Below, in pieces: positions 1 to 9,947 of a DNA stretch of 64,000 nucleotides (position 1 is the first letter of the stretch; each line of letters begins with the position of its first letter). Under the pieces are notes generated by a model. That model did not search any database, was not told the DNA's origin, and saw only the letters and a program-made list of their open reading frames with translations. The DNA is taken from contig JAKSZP010000125.1 in assembly GCA_022478985.1 (NCBI GenBank), forward strand, positions 62,001 to 126,000, read 5' to 3'. The DNA is from Massospora cicadina. Lineage: Eukaryota; Entomophthoromycota; Entomophthoromycetes; Entomophthorales; Entomophthoraceae. The translations under genes were made by a program, and so were the position numbers.

Positions 1-30
1 ACTTGTCTTGATGGCAAGGCATGATAAATT

Positions 31-560
31 ATGATGCCTTATTTCAAGACGTGCACCACTTGGGGAGCCATTGAGAAGGCCCTTATCAAAAGATTTGGCA
101 GTAACTTAGCCCTCTCTAACCGCAAAAAGGCTTTTATGCATATCCGCCCAAAATGTGGAGAAACCCATATTGAATTTGCAGAATGCTTCTATCATGAAGC
201 CCAGACATTAGCTTTCTGTGACTGGGTTACCTTATATGATTCCATATCCGCTGTTCTATCTGTCTTACAACACAATACCAACCTAGTACTCTATTTCCAA
301 AATGACAAAAAGATGTTTACATCCATCCTTGACGTTAAGGAGTCAATAATGGAATTAACTGAGCCTGAAGTATGCCAAGCTCTAGGTAAGGGGAATCAAC
401 CTGACATCCATGCCGTTGGCTGATTTCAGATATCAAAACCACGTCACGACCCATGCTCATACTACGAAATCCTTGGCCACAAAGAAAGTGCCTATTGGAA
501 GAAGCAAGTTGATGAGTTGGGAAAAGCGGAGTCAGCTTAGGGCACAAGGAACCCTCTGCT
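31..560 (+). pseudogene. Element 1 gag remnant
   Basis: An open stretch from 31 to 423 encodes about 130 residues with the helical, W- and F-containing character of Ty3/gypsy Gag capsid (for example WGAIEKALIKRFG near residue 11). Gag packages element RNA into virus-like particles. Downstream, around 450-500, the translation CSYYEILGHKESAYW has the spacing of a CCHC zinc knuckle (GH conserved) but two of the three cysteines read as Tyr, so the knuckle is broken. The start of the gene is outside the window or lost. The gag identity follows mainly from its place upstream of the protease. Confidence 0.6.
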
Positions 561-719
561 GATGACACAACACCTCAAACTCAACCTTCTCTCACTCCAC
601 ACACTAAGTATTATATTCTGGAGGAACCTGATGAATTGGACGTCCCAGATTTTATGACTCCAAAAAAGATCTATCTTCCTCTTAGACTGCCGTCTACAAT
701 CCGCTCCCTCCTGATAGCT

Positions 720-1000
720 CCATTTTCTTAATCCCCCAATTTGGCACTGAAGTTACCCGAGTAGAGGTTATTGTCCACAAGGTGAAGATCTTAGCCATCA
801 TTGATACTGGCTCTCCTATCAATGTCATTTCCTCTCAACTGGTTAAAAGGATAAAGGTTGCACCAGATCAGAAACACTCCCTAGACTATGAAACAGCGGG
901 ACCTCATCATGCCCATTCCCTGGGAGTCTACTCCTCCTTGCACCCTCAATTTGGCTCCCTTGTTGTTACAGCACCCATAATTGTGTTAGAAAAATGATAG
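720..1000 (+). pseudogene. Element 1 aspartic protease
   Basis: A stretch with IIDTGSPINVISSQLV (from about 800) is the retropepsin active-site motif D-T/S-G followed by the hydrophobic strand and Ser of Ty3/gypsy proteases. The enzyme would process the Gag-Pol polyprotein. The reading frame ends at 997, and about 600 bases of poorly readable sequence separate it from the RT. The catalytic Asp-Thr-Gly is intact here even though the rest of the element is not. Confidence 0.75.
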
Positions 1001-1599
1001 CTATGACTTTATTATTGGCACTCATTAACTAGTTAAATTTGATACTCTAATAAAGTCACAAGGACTTGCACTTTTTTATTTTTAGGATACCGCTTTCTTC
1101 TGATTTTTAGGATGACCCTAAGGAGAAAGGGAAGAGGCAACCCTGATGTTGCTTACTTGAATACCAAGACCACATTGAACGGCTAGAGTATTGGGTTATT
1201 GGACCAAAGACCAAGTTGCCACCCTCTCATGCAGAGACTATGGAATTAATACTTGTTTATGCACAAAGCCATGTAGTCATACTGCCTAAATCGCAGATAT
1301 TAGTGGATACTATTCTCCAAATTACTATACTGAAAGACCACTTGTTGTAAATTCAAGGAGAGGGTAATCCAGCCATTCGTGAACCTTTTACCTGTCCAGG
1401 AGTAATGTATCCTGCTTTCCAAGGCCCCTTGACTATCCTAATGGCCAGCTTAACTGATTAACCAATGAAGATAACTCAGAGCCGACCCATTTCATATGTA
1501 CATATATTGCCTGTCAACCAGGTTGAGTCTGTCTGAGGATGTAAAGACCTCTGAGACTTTGAAATGGATGAAACTTTTATGATAGCCTGAGTTGAGGTG

Positions 1600-2480
1600 G
1601 AAAATGGTGACATGCTTAATTGTAAACAGCAACTACAGGACAACGCCCTACTTGAGGAATATGCTGATATATTCTCCACTGGGTCAGAAAATTTTGGGAT
1701 GATGAAGGGGGTGCAACATCAAGTGCTGACTGTCGATGCCCCTCCAATTTGCACCCATCCTTATCAGAAGTCTAAAGTTGAGTAAGCCCAGGTTACAAAA
1801 GAGTTTTAGAAACATATTGGATTCTGGGTTACTAAAACCATCACAGAGTATATGGGTCTCTCCATTGTTGCTTGTTCGGAAGAAGGATGGAGGGTATTGT
1901 GTAGTAATGGACTACCAACGCCTGAATGTTATATCTAAAAGATTAGCTATCCGCTACCTAGGATTGATGACTTCTTATGCCTCTTAGATAGATCACAATT
2001 TTTCTCTGCAAAGGATCTTATCAGTGGATACTGGCAAATAGAGCTTGCACCTGATGACTAAGAGAAATGTGCGCTCATAGCAAGTGAGGTATTATATAAA
2101 CCTACTCGAATGCCTCAGGAGCTGCACAATGCCCCAGACACTTTCCAGTGGGCTATGGACTGTCTGTTGGGAGACCTAAAAATGTCGTGTGTGCTGGTTT
2201 ACCTGGATAATGTAACTGTATCTTTGCGCACTTTTGACCAGCATTTGGCCCACTTGAAGGAAGTATTTGGACGGCTAAGCTCTGCTTTAATAAAGTTAAA
2301 ACCCACCAAATGCCTTTTCTTACAGACCGAGATGGAATTTATTGGTCATAAGGTCACCCAAGAGGGAATTTTGCCTTTGCTTGACAAGGTGACTGCTATT
2401 GAGAAGATGACTTAGCCCAGCAGTTTGCATGACATTCAGGTCTTTTTGGCATGGTTGGGTACTACTGACAATTTATTTTA
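1600..2480 (+). pseudogene. Element 1 reverse transcriptase
   Basis: RT palm and fingers can be followed in pieces. VRKKDGGYCVVMDYQRLN (about 1876-1930) is the Ty3/gypsy fingers motif. FSAKDLISGYWQIELAP (about 2000-2050) has the catalytic Asp of motif A. The catalytic box at 2200-2211 reads Y-L-D-N where Y-L-D-D is expected, so the second metal-binding Asp is Asn. FIGHKVTQEGI (about 2338-2370) is the conserved end of the thumb-proximal region. In-frame stops lie near 1983, 2060 and 2413. The protein would copy element RNA to cDNA in cytoplasmic particles. Clearly inactive. Confidence 0.85.
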
Positions 2481-3060
2481 CACTTTGCTGAGTTCACTGA
2501 ACCACTGACCTACCTCCTTCATATTAAAGTCCCTTTCTTATGGGAAGATGCACAGCAGCAGTCCTTTGGTGTCTTAAGAAAAGCTCTGACTACAGCCCCT
2601 ATTCTAGTAGATCCTGAGTTTGATAAACCCTTCATTTTATTTACTGACGCTAGCCATGTGGCTGTGGGGGCCATTCTGGCTCAACTGGATGCAAGCCAAG
2701 TTAATCATCCTATAGTTTACTTTAGTAAGACATTAACTTGAGCATAATGCAATTACAGTTAACTAAACGTGTTTGTCTGGCTGTGTTATTGGCCATCAAA
2801 CATTTCTGCCCCTTTCTGTATAAGAATCATTTCACCGTAGTGACAGACCACGCCTCTATGCGGTGGTAACAATAGATGAAGGACCCAGATGGACGATTGG
2901 CCTGATGAGCTCTTAAGCTCCAGAATTATGACTTCTTAATAGTACACCATGCGTAGATGATACACCAAAAAGTTGATGGGTTGTACTGGCTTCCTATCCT
3001 GGCTCTTTATGCTTCTGAAGAAGACCGGATATATGAGCTCATTGCAAACCTGGAAGAGTG
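2481..3060 (+). pseudogene. Element 1 RNase H and connection
   Basis: The translation gives FILFTDASHVAVGAILAQ (about 2634-2690), which carries the first catalytic Asp of the Ty3/gypsy RNase H domain, then HPIVYFSKTL, and further on HFTVVTDHASMRW (about 2830-2870), the TDH motif near the end of the domain. RNase H removes the RNA strand during cDNA synthesis. It follows the RT directly as expected for a gypsy Pol. Stops interrupt it at several points. Confidence 0.75.
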
Positions 3061-3099
3061 GAGTCATGAACCATAGGCAATATAACAGCGCCTAAAGCA

Positions 3100-4185
3100 G
3101 ATAGCTGATTAGATTCAATTTAAATATGGAATGCTATAAGCAAGTTGGGACCTCTTGGCTATCATATGTTTGACTCTCTGCTCGTACAAAAACCACTCTG
3201 GAGGCTCATGTTGCTGTAGGGCATGGCGCAGTGAAGAAAACCCATCAATGGCTGAATGATTGTTGCTACTAGGAAGGAACGATCAAAACAGTCCAGGATG
3301 TCATTGACACTTATTTCACTTGCGCAAAAAAAGAAGCCACCCAAACCTCTATACCAACATCATGTCATGAGTACTATGGCCCCATTTCCCACAGAAAGCA
3401 TTGACAATATTGGGCCTCTGCCTACAGCGATATACAGTCACCGTTTTATCATTCTCGCAGCTGATCACTTTACAAAATGGGTGAGGCTATCTCAGTTGCC
3501 TCTCCAACTTCCAAAGCAACCGCATCCTTCTTGCTGAGGCAGGTCTTCAGTCGCCACGGCAGCCCAAGGTGCTACTATCTGACAATGGTACCAATTTTAT
3601 TTCCAGTGTGGTTGCTGATCTTAACTCTCTAATGGGCACCTATCATTCTTTCACAACTCCTTATCATCTGTCTACTAATGGAGCTGTAGATCACAAGCAA
3701 ACGGTTTCTTAGTTGCTATTCTTCACAAGATGGCTTCCTCCAATACTTTAAGATGGAATGAATACTTACGAGCAGCCTTATTAGTATATCATGTTAGCTA
3801 TCATCAAATAATACAGATCTTACCTTTTTATGTCCTTTATGGTCAAGAACAAATTTTTTCCTCTAGTGTGAATCCTATACTTGAAACTTCCACACCAGAA
3901 ACCAATGATTTAGCCATCAAAAGATTAGCTGATGAATTATTTAGGTTACAAGCATTAGCTGCTAGATCCATGGGTACTATTCAACAAAAGGAAGCTGATC
4001 AACGTAATTCCCAGCTGCATGTCCTTCCTGAATTCCAGTTGGGGGACCTCGTCATATTCTACCATCACCGGCCTGGGGGGCAAATAAATAGACTTGATAC
4101 TCTGTGGTTAGGTCCTTACCGGGTGATCTATTGTCAGGTCCCAAATATTCAATTGCCTCTATAAAATTGGGTGCCTTTGTAAAAG
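3100..4185 (+). pseudogene. Element 1 integrase with GPY-like C-terminus
   Basis: Integrase core fragments are visible in changing frames: ADHFTKWVR (about 3455) with the first catalytic Asp, LSDNGTNF (about 3577) with the second, and LSTNGAVDHKQ (about 3665), where the third catalytic residue, normally Glu, reads Asp. The C-terminal open stretch 3730-4164 (144 residues) contains FYVLYGQEQ, GDLVIFYHHRPGG and LGPYRVI, the GPY/F module that ends many gypsy integrases. I see no chromodomain after it. The protein would insert the cDNA; frameshifts near 3340 and 3535 break it. Confidence 0.8.
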
Positions 4186-4244
4186 GGTACATACTAGTTT
4201 TCTCCAAAATTATGTCCCTCCTCTGCAATACTTGAGGGGGACAT

Positions 4245-4511
4245 TTTCAGGAATCATGATATTCGGACAAGCCTGAGCAGGATTCAAACTCCATCCACTC
4301 CGGAGGAAGCAGAGAGTCCTAACCACTGTACAATAAAGCGTAATAATAAAACCTTAAATGTACTAAAGGAAACTTGACTTCCAGAAGGGACCACTGATCT
4401 TTCTAACAGATGCACCAAGCCAGCTAATGAAGATCTTGCAATTTGGAGTCCCCAGAATCAACCGCCCTAGCTATAGAGGGTCAGATTCAAAGGAAACCCA
4501 TGTACCTGACA
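4245..4511 (+). repeat. 3' LTR of element 1, with an antisense tRNA-like segment
   Basis: It begins after a polypurine tract with TTTCAGGAATC (presumed TGTCAGG with one change) and ends ACCTGACA, giving the TGTCAGG/CCTGACA inverted termini seen in other LTRs here. On the minus strand, about 4328-4262, it reads like a tRNA: TGTACAGTGGTTAGGAC (A box) and GTTTGAATCC (B box) start 44 bases apart, the native tRNA spacing. Between them is a possible 5-bp anticodon stem around CTTCCTC. No second LTR is in the window, so the left boundary is an estimate. Confidence 0.55.
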
Positions 4512-4700
4512 CATCCATATAGAGATCACCTTACCCTACTCATTCCTGATTATCACACAAAGCTACACTTAGGTGAATCATAATATCTTGGCAGCCTATA
4601 TTTTTTTCAGAATTTTGATTAATAAGGTTCTTAAAGCCTTCTAGTTCTTACTACTAGTTTTACTTTTGAATATATCTACAGAGGACCTTGTTAGTTTATA
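4512..4700. other. Unassigned spacer between element 1 and element A
   Basis: About 190 bases after the presumed LTR end of element 1. I see no ORF or repeat in it. It should be flanking DNA or the eroded 3' end (in the sense of transcription) of element A. The expected left LTR of element A is not recognisable here; it may have been deleted, or it may lie left of the window if element 1 inserted into it. Confidence 0.4.
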
Positions 4701-4779
4701 GTGAACAGAGTAGCCTCAATGACATATTTTAGTTGAGAGATTGCCTTAGGGAACCTAGTCCCTAAGAGATTCCGCTGGA

Positions 4780-5760
4780 GCCACGTTCAACTCATAATAA
4801 AACTGCCTTTGAGGCCCTGACCTTAAGATAGGACAATAAAGTCCTACAGGAACCTGGTTGAAAGGTGTGCAGGGGGTCATGCTTATTATTAAATTGAGGT
4901 ATTTATCTACTAGTTGTAGCAGATAGGTTTCTGGACGCCAGGGCCTGAAGTCGGATAATCATATTTGCAAGACTTTGTATAGTGACTTCAGAGGCTTTGG
5001 GGGAGTCTTGGTCAAGCATGGCCTGTGCTTTAGAAGGAAGATGGAAATTTCTGCCATACAACCCTGGAAGGGCAATATTCTAATTATTCAATGATAGCTG
5101 ATCCTATAGGCCAGTTTTGCACTAGGTAAATATTAGGCCAATGAAGGGGGTCAGTCATAGCCGTTTTCCAGAGGGTTGCAGTTAGAGTACCATTTGCATA
5201 CTCTACCATACCATTGGTTACAGGATGGTAGATGGTGGATAATACCTGTGTGGTTTCAATCAAGTTGGTTAAATTTTTCACCAGCGTTGATCATAAATCT
5301 TGCCTGTTATCAGTAGGAATGATTTTAGGGAACCCCTGTTGGGTGATAATCTGATTATACAGAAACATGGTGGTAGCCTTTTACGGAGCTGAAGGTCAAG
5401 ATACTGCTTAAATACACTTAGTTAAATGGTCCACGACTAGAAGGAGGAACCAATGGCAATTAGAGGCCCAAGGGAGAGGTCCTACAAAATCAATGCTAAT
5501 AGTTTGGAATTGATCACATAGTGGAACCACTGGATTTTGAGATTGGTGATCAGGTCTAGCTTGACTTTTGCACATCATGCAGGACTCTAAAACATCCTGG
5601 ATTGAAACAAGATTTCCTTCCCAATAATATTGAGCTTTAAGCCAATGATGGGTTTTTAAATTCCCCTACGGCTGACTTGTTGATGTCCCTTCAAATTTGA
5701 TGTCAAGCTAGCCAAAGGTCGTACATAGGGCACCCACTTTTTGGACACAAGTTTGTACAA
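4780..5760 (-). pseudogene. Element A integrase
   Basis: On the minus strand, 5281-5084 reads STIYHPVTNGMVEYANGTL, the integrase core around the catalytic Glu (T-N-G-x-V-E). The zinc-binding part lies around 5750-5580 (GHQQVSRR-like and a C-x2-C pair in fragments). The C-terminal part, about 4860-4780, aligns at the DNA level with the end of the element B integrase. The order after RNase H is as in other Ty3/gypsy Pol proteins. Many stops are present. Identification of the flanking parts relies on the alignment to element B. Confidence 0.75.
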
Positions 5761-5879
5761 TTGGGCATCTCTGACTTTGAGATTTGCCGATTTCTTTAAT
5801 AATTATTTTTTAAGTGGTCAAATATTTGTCCTTCCAAAATTGTGATTGTGTTGGGGTCATAAAGTTAATCTTCTTCAGA

Positions 5880-6475
5880 GTCAGTTAGATTTCATATATG
5901 GGTAACTGAGATAGACAATCCACATTTTGGTGTATGGGCTCTGGTCAGTGGATAATAGAAAAGTCATAGCTTTGAAGTTTTAATACCCATCAGGATAATC
6001 TCCAATCAGGATCCTTCATTTGTGTAGCCATCTTAAGGAACCATGATCAATTAATATGGTGAAATGTTTCCCATATAAATAAAATTGGAAATGCTAAAAG
6101 CCAGTTGTACCACCAAGCATCTGTGTTCTGTAACGCTATAATATCATTTGGCTCTGGTTAAAGGTTTGTTATAGTAGGTTATAGGATAAATCACTAAGTA
6201 AAATCATGCTGAGATAGTATGGCTCTGATGGTTATATTACTAGCACCTGTGAAGTGAAGAAAGGTTTATTAAAATTTGGGTAAATAAGTACTGGTGAGTG
6301 GGATAGAGAGATGCTTAGCAGATCAAAGGCCTGCTGTTGCTCTTCTTTCCATTCTAAGGGTATCCCTTTCTTTATTGAATAAACTAGAAGCTTATAAGTT
6401 TCTGCAAAGTGGGTGATAAACTGACATTGACATCCCATCATCCCTAGAAAACTTGTACATTTCATAGAGGTTTAG
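5880..6475 (-). pseudogene. Element A RNase H
   Basis: The stretch 6465-6232 (minus) contains IPLEWKEEQQQAFDLLSISLSHSPVL, shown here only to its key residues (W-x4-QQ-AF), then YPNFNKPFF, the linker and first strand of gypsy RNase H. The usual T-D-A-S that follows reads TSQVLV, so the first catalytic Asp is lost. Further left, about 6060-6000, DNA equivalent to the TDHASLRW motif of element B can be aligned. RNase H would remove genomic RNA during reverse transcription. Inactive. Confidence 0.7.
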
Positions 6476-6479
6476 GGGG

Positions 6480-7260
6480 TCATTTTGGAAATGGCCAGGA
6501 CCTTGTTGTCCATTAGGGGATATTCCTGCTTTACATACCTTATGGCCCATAATTCATCTCACTCTGTAGGAAAGAGCATTTTGAAGTTTTTAGTTTAACA
6601 ATAATTGCTGTAACTGCTGAATGACTTGCCTGAGGTGGTCTATATCTTTGGTAAACTTTCTCAAAAAAGGTAATTTTGCTGAGATAAAGTAATAAAAAGA
6701 AGCATTTTAAATCGGTTAAGAGTCCGTCCATAGCGCGTTGCAAGGTAGCAGAGGCGTTACATAACCTCTGCAGCATATAAATGGGCTTGAACAGTCCTTC
6801 ATTTAAGACAATAGTGCATTTTTTATGATCTTCCTGTGACAAATTGACTTGTTGGTACCTGCTGGTGAAATCCATAGCCAAGAAATAGTGGGACCCCAAC
6901 ATTAAGCGCAAAGAATCATCTTTATGCGGCAATGGATAGCAGTCTCTTCATGTGATAGAATTAGTCAGCAATAATCCATGACAACATGGTGGTCACCATC
7001 ATTTTTCCAATTTTATAAAAATGGGGAAGCCCGTGGGCTTTTAGAAGGCACTAATAAACCAGCCTTCAACAGTTGTGTAACTCTAAGGCCACTTGAGCTT
7101 CCTCCACTTTGGATCTTTTGACATGGCCATGATTTGAATGAGGGTGAGCCTCAGTCTCAATTTAGTGACTTACCCCGGATATTTTTCCATAGTCAATTGG
7201 TCCCAAGAAAAATATTGACATACTCCTCAAGTAGGTCTTTGACAATATGGCGTTCGTGAG
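6480..7260 (-). pseudogene. Element A reverse transcriptase with YLSK in place of YLDD
   Basis: The minus strand 6932-6540 encodes 130 residues with YFLAMDFTSRYQQVNLSQED (motif A, catalytic Asp in AMDF), LFKPIYMLQRLCNASATLQR (motif B region) and LLLYLSKITFF. The last is the catalytic motif C, but both Asp residues of YLDD have become Ser-Lys. Element B has the same YLSK change. The DNA around 6210-7110 is about 94% identical to 29295-30175, whereas the flanks are near 80%. The fingers domain (about 7250-6940) is recognisable only by its alignment to element B. Confidence 0.85.
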
Positions 7261-7439
7261 GGGTAAGATTATTTCCATTCCTGCTTTTAACCAGAGCTAT
7301 GGTGTGTAGGAGATTAATATAAATCCTGTAATGCGCCATACACTCACATCGGCAATATTCTCAATGGGACATAGTTTTACATAAGTAATAGGGGCATGCT
7401 AAGGGACTTGGAGGGTTTGATCTGTTAGATTTCTTAATA

Positions 7440-7720
7440 GTATAGATATAGATTTCCCATAATCAGGAACCAAAATCCCCAGGAAGGTCAAAGCTTCCTT
7501 GATGGAAGGGTTTGGGTGTCCGTTTACCTCCAAAATTTGATTAGTAGTGGTGAGAATCTGAAATCTGTATCCACAATAACTTGTGAGCCAGAGGGTATTT
7601 AGATAAGATGAGGGGCATACAGAAGGATCTCGTCTTTGGCATCCACATCCTTTGGGGGTAACTTAGTTTTCCCCCCTAAGACTTGGTTTACAACTTTTGC
7701 AAATGGAGGGTGGGTATTTG
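7440..7720 (-). pseudogene. Element A protease remnant
   Basis: Around 7600-7560 the minus strand reads SGSQVIVDTDF. The same place in element B reads VIVDTG, so this is the retropepsin D-T-G with Gly changed to Asp. The flanks match element B over the whole interval. Most of the frame is unreadable, so the call depends on position between gag and RT and on the sister copy. Confidence 0.55.
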
Positions 7721-7959
7721 AGGAGGCATGTCCATCTTTTGGGGGCTCCTTTACTTTTGATGGGTAGTTCATATATTAACAGAATCAAATACCCTAGTAA
7801 GTATAGGTGCTTATCTTTATGGTTGATGATTCAATTGAATCTTCACGTTAATTTGAACTTAATATGGAGCTCATATGTATCATTTTCTAATGCAATGGCG
7901 GGGCAGTAATTAATAGTTCCCTAAATCAAAGGGTAAGGCAGAATAAGCAACTATCGCCT

Positions 7960-9947
7960 TAGTTGACTGATTACCGGCCATCTCATATGCAGCGTCATAA
8001 ATCAAGCCTTGAGCCATATTTATATTTTGGATAAGTTGGGGTAAGACTTTAACTGTGGAACCTCTGAAAATTATCGCCAGAACTTTAACCTTACGTTAGC
8101 TATGTCTTCTCAAACCACCAAAGATCTGAACTGGGATGTAACGGCTGATAAGCTGTTATTAGGGCTTTGAAGAAAATAAAGTGGATTATTCTGCTGCGGT
8201 AAGATTGGGGCTGTTCAATGCATTTGAAAGTTTATCTGCCAGTGCTTGGATTTCCATAGAAGAGCTGACCGCCAAAATTTGTTTGGGTAACTGACCAAAA
8301 TAAAGGTAAGAAAGCTGTAGATTTTTATTTTCTTGAATAGAAAGAGGTACGTCAACCTTTACAGATGCAGCTAACACAAATCAACCTAAAGTGCTGGGAA
8401 TAGAGCTAGAGCTAGAACAAGGGCCTTGAGGCACTTGATTTCCGTCAGCTAGGGAGCCTCTTGACCTATACTGACTGATCTTTTAGTGACTTGCGTTAAA
8501 ATACATGATAAATGTCCACATGTGGTTGGTTCTATTGAAAGGGTGCAGTATAATTCAGGTATAGGCTAGTCAAAGAGAGTAACGGCTAACACTTGGGGCC
8601 AGGGCTTATTGTTTATTAAACCGAGGTGGCCTGGCAGGTTTATGTAGTTCAGCCGAAATTTTTCAGAATAGCTTCTTTAATATAGATGAGGGACGTCAAG
8701 TTGGATTTCACCGCTTTTAGATAAAGTAGAATATTAGCAATCTTTTAAATGCTGAAAACGAGGCAGTGTTAGCATTACCTAATGTAAGATGATTCCCTGC
8801 GACCAGTGTTTGAGCATTGAGGTAAAAAAATGGGCGAATTAATTGATATTTTTTCCTCCAATTAAGGCTGATTCCCTGAAGGTCCGTTTTTGTTTGGGTA
8901 GAGTTAGGTCACTCCCAAATTCCTGGAGCAAGGCAGTCTTGGCGTCAGTCCAAGTATGCAATGCATTAAATTGGGGACCATAGTGCCTTGAGCCATATGA
9001 CTAAGATAGTTCATCAGGTGTTTATGCCATTGATGATTGGTCGCGTCCAACATAGAGATTTTGTAGCAATATAAGAAAGATAAGATGCTTCCCTTCTCAG
9101 GGATGTACTTTTTGAATGAAGGTTTAAATGTACTACTTAGGGTATTGGAGTCTGAACAATATGAACTGATACTAGGATTGTGCTTTCACATAATAAAGAA
9201 GTGATATATCGGAAATACGCTTGAAGATGAAGAGCATCCATTTGACTATGCAGATTGTTATTATCTTCATTTATTAGATCTACACGCTCATGAGCAGCAC
9301 TGAGAAATGATTTTGTGGTGACAAGTTGGTCTAACTGCCACATTTATTTTTAAAGCAGCATTGGTGGCTTAGAGTTCAAGTTGATGCTGTTTGGTGGAGA
9401 GCACTCTTTGCTCCAACCCGTGTACCACCACAGGTAGGGCTGTTAAGGTCCTAAAGCGTTCATGATGAGCATTTAAGGAAACTTCAGGGGAGAAGGGAAC
9501 TCCATCACAAGTTATTTGGGCTCCTTGGACGATGTGTTCTAATTGGGCATCAAGGTTTTTTTACTTGCTGAATTAACACTTGGAGGCGTTCTTCAGGGAT
9601 TCCTGGGTCAACACTGGGTCTCATAGGTCCTCTTGGCCCAGGGGGTCCCTGACCACCATCCTGTCCATCACAACCAGGGGTCCACATTCACCATTACGCC
9701 TGTCATAGCTGGAGGGTCTGCGCTTACCAGGCACTCCTTGTGGTCCTGAAGAATGGAGGCTATTCTGGCCATCACGTACTTCATAGATCATTTTCTCCAA
9801 TGACTGGAGGCGTTTGTCCACAAAGGTGATAAATTCAGTTAATTCAGATCATACTTTGCAGGTACAATCTATGACCTGATTATAGATAAAAACCTCTAGC
9901 TGATTAAAATAATTAGTGAGTTCCATCCAAATGAAACTCATAAATCC
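7960..9947 (-). pseudogene. Element A gag, C-terminal part, with collagen-like Gly-X-Y tract
   Basis: Gag remnants occur in pieces: 8377-8186 (LSIQENKNLQLSYLYFGQLP), 9343-9137 (helical, VTTKSFLSAAHERVDLINED), 9821-9621 (KRLQSLEKMIYEV, then GPQGVPGKR) and 10034-9849 region. In a second frame at about 9680-9610 the sequence reads GQDGGQGPPGPRGPM, continuing a run of Gly-X-Y triplets after a frameshift. Coiled-coil-like helices flank this collagen-like tract. Part of this gag (8700-9460) has a counterpart in element B at 46860-47640. Gag identity is inferred from its place between the primer-binding site and protease. Confidence 0.55.

Larger units (their letters stand above)
1..4511 (+). mobile_element. 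Element 1: Ty3/gypsy LTR retrotransposon, 5' end outside window
   Basis: Decayed pol-bearing retrotransposon read on the + strand. Domains follow the Ty3/gypsy order: gag remnant, aspartic protease (DTGS), reverse transcriptase, RNase H, integrase with a C-terminal GPY-like motif, then a purine-rich tract (TTGAGGGGGACA, about 4232-4243) and a short 3' LTR ending ACCTGACA at 4511. The 5' LTR lies left of position 1. Stops and frame changes occur in every domain, so it is not functional. Family placement rests on the domain order and motifs; no closer clade is claimed. Confidence 0.85.

Noticed and set aside
4262..4328. Possible minus-strand tRNA-Gly(UCC)-like gene
   Set aside because: The A box, B box and a possible anticodon stem are there, but the T stem does not pair and no acceptor stem forms. 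It lies within an LTR, so I treat it as tRNA-like remnant, not a gene.
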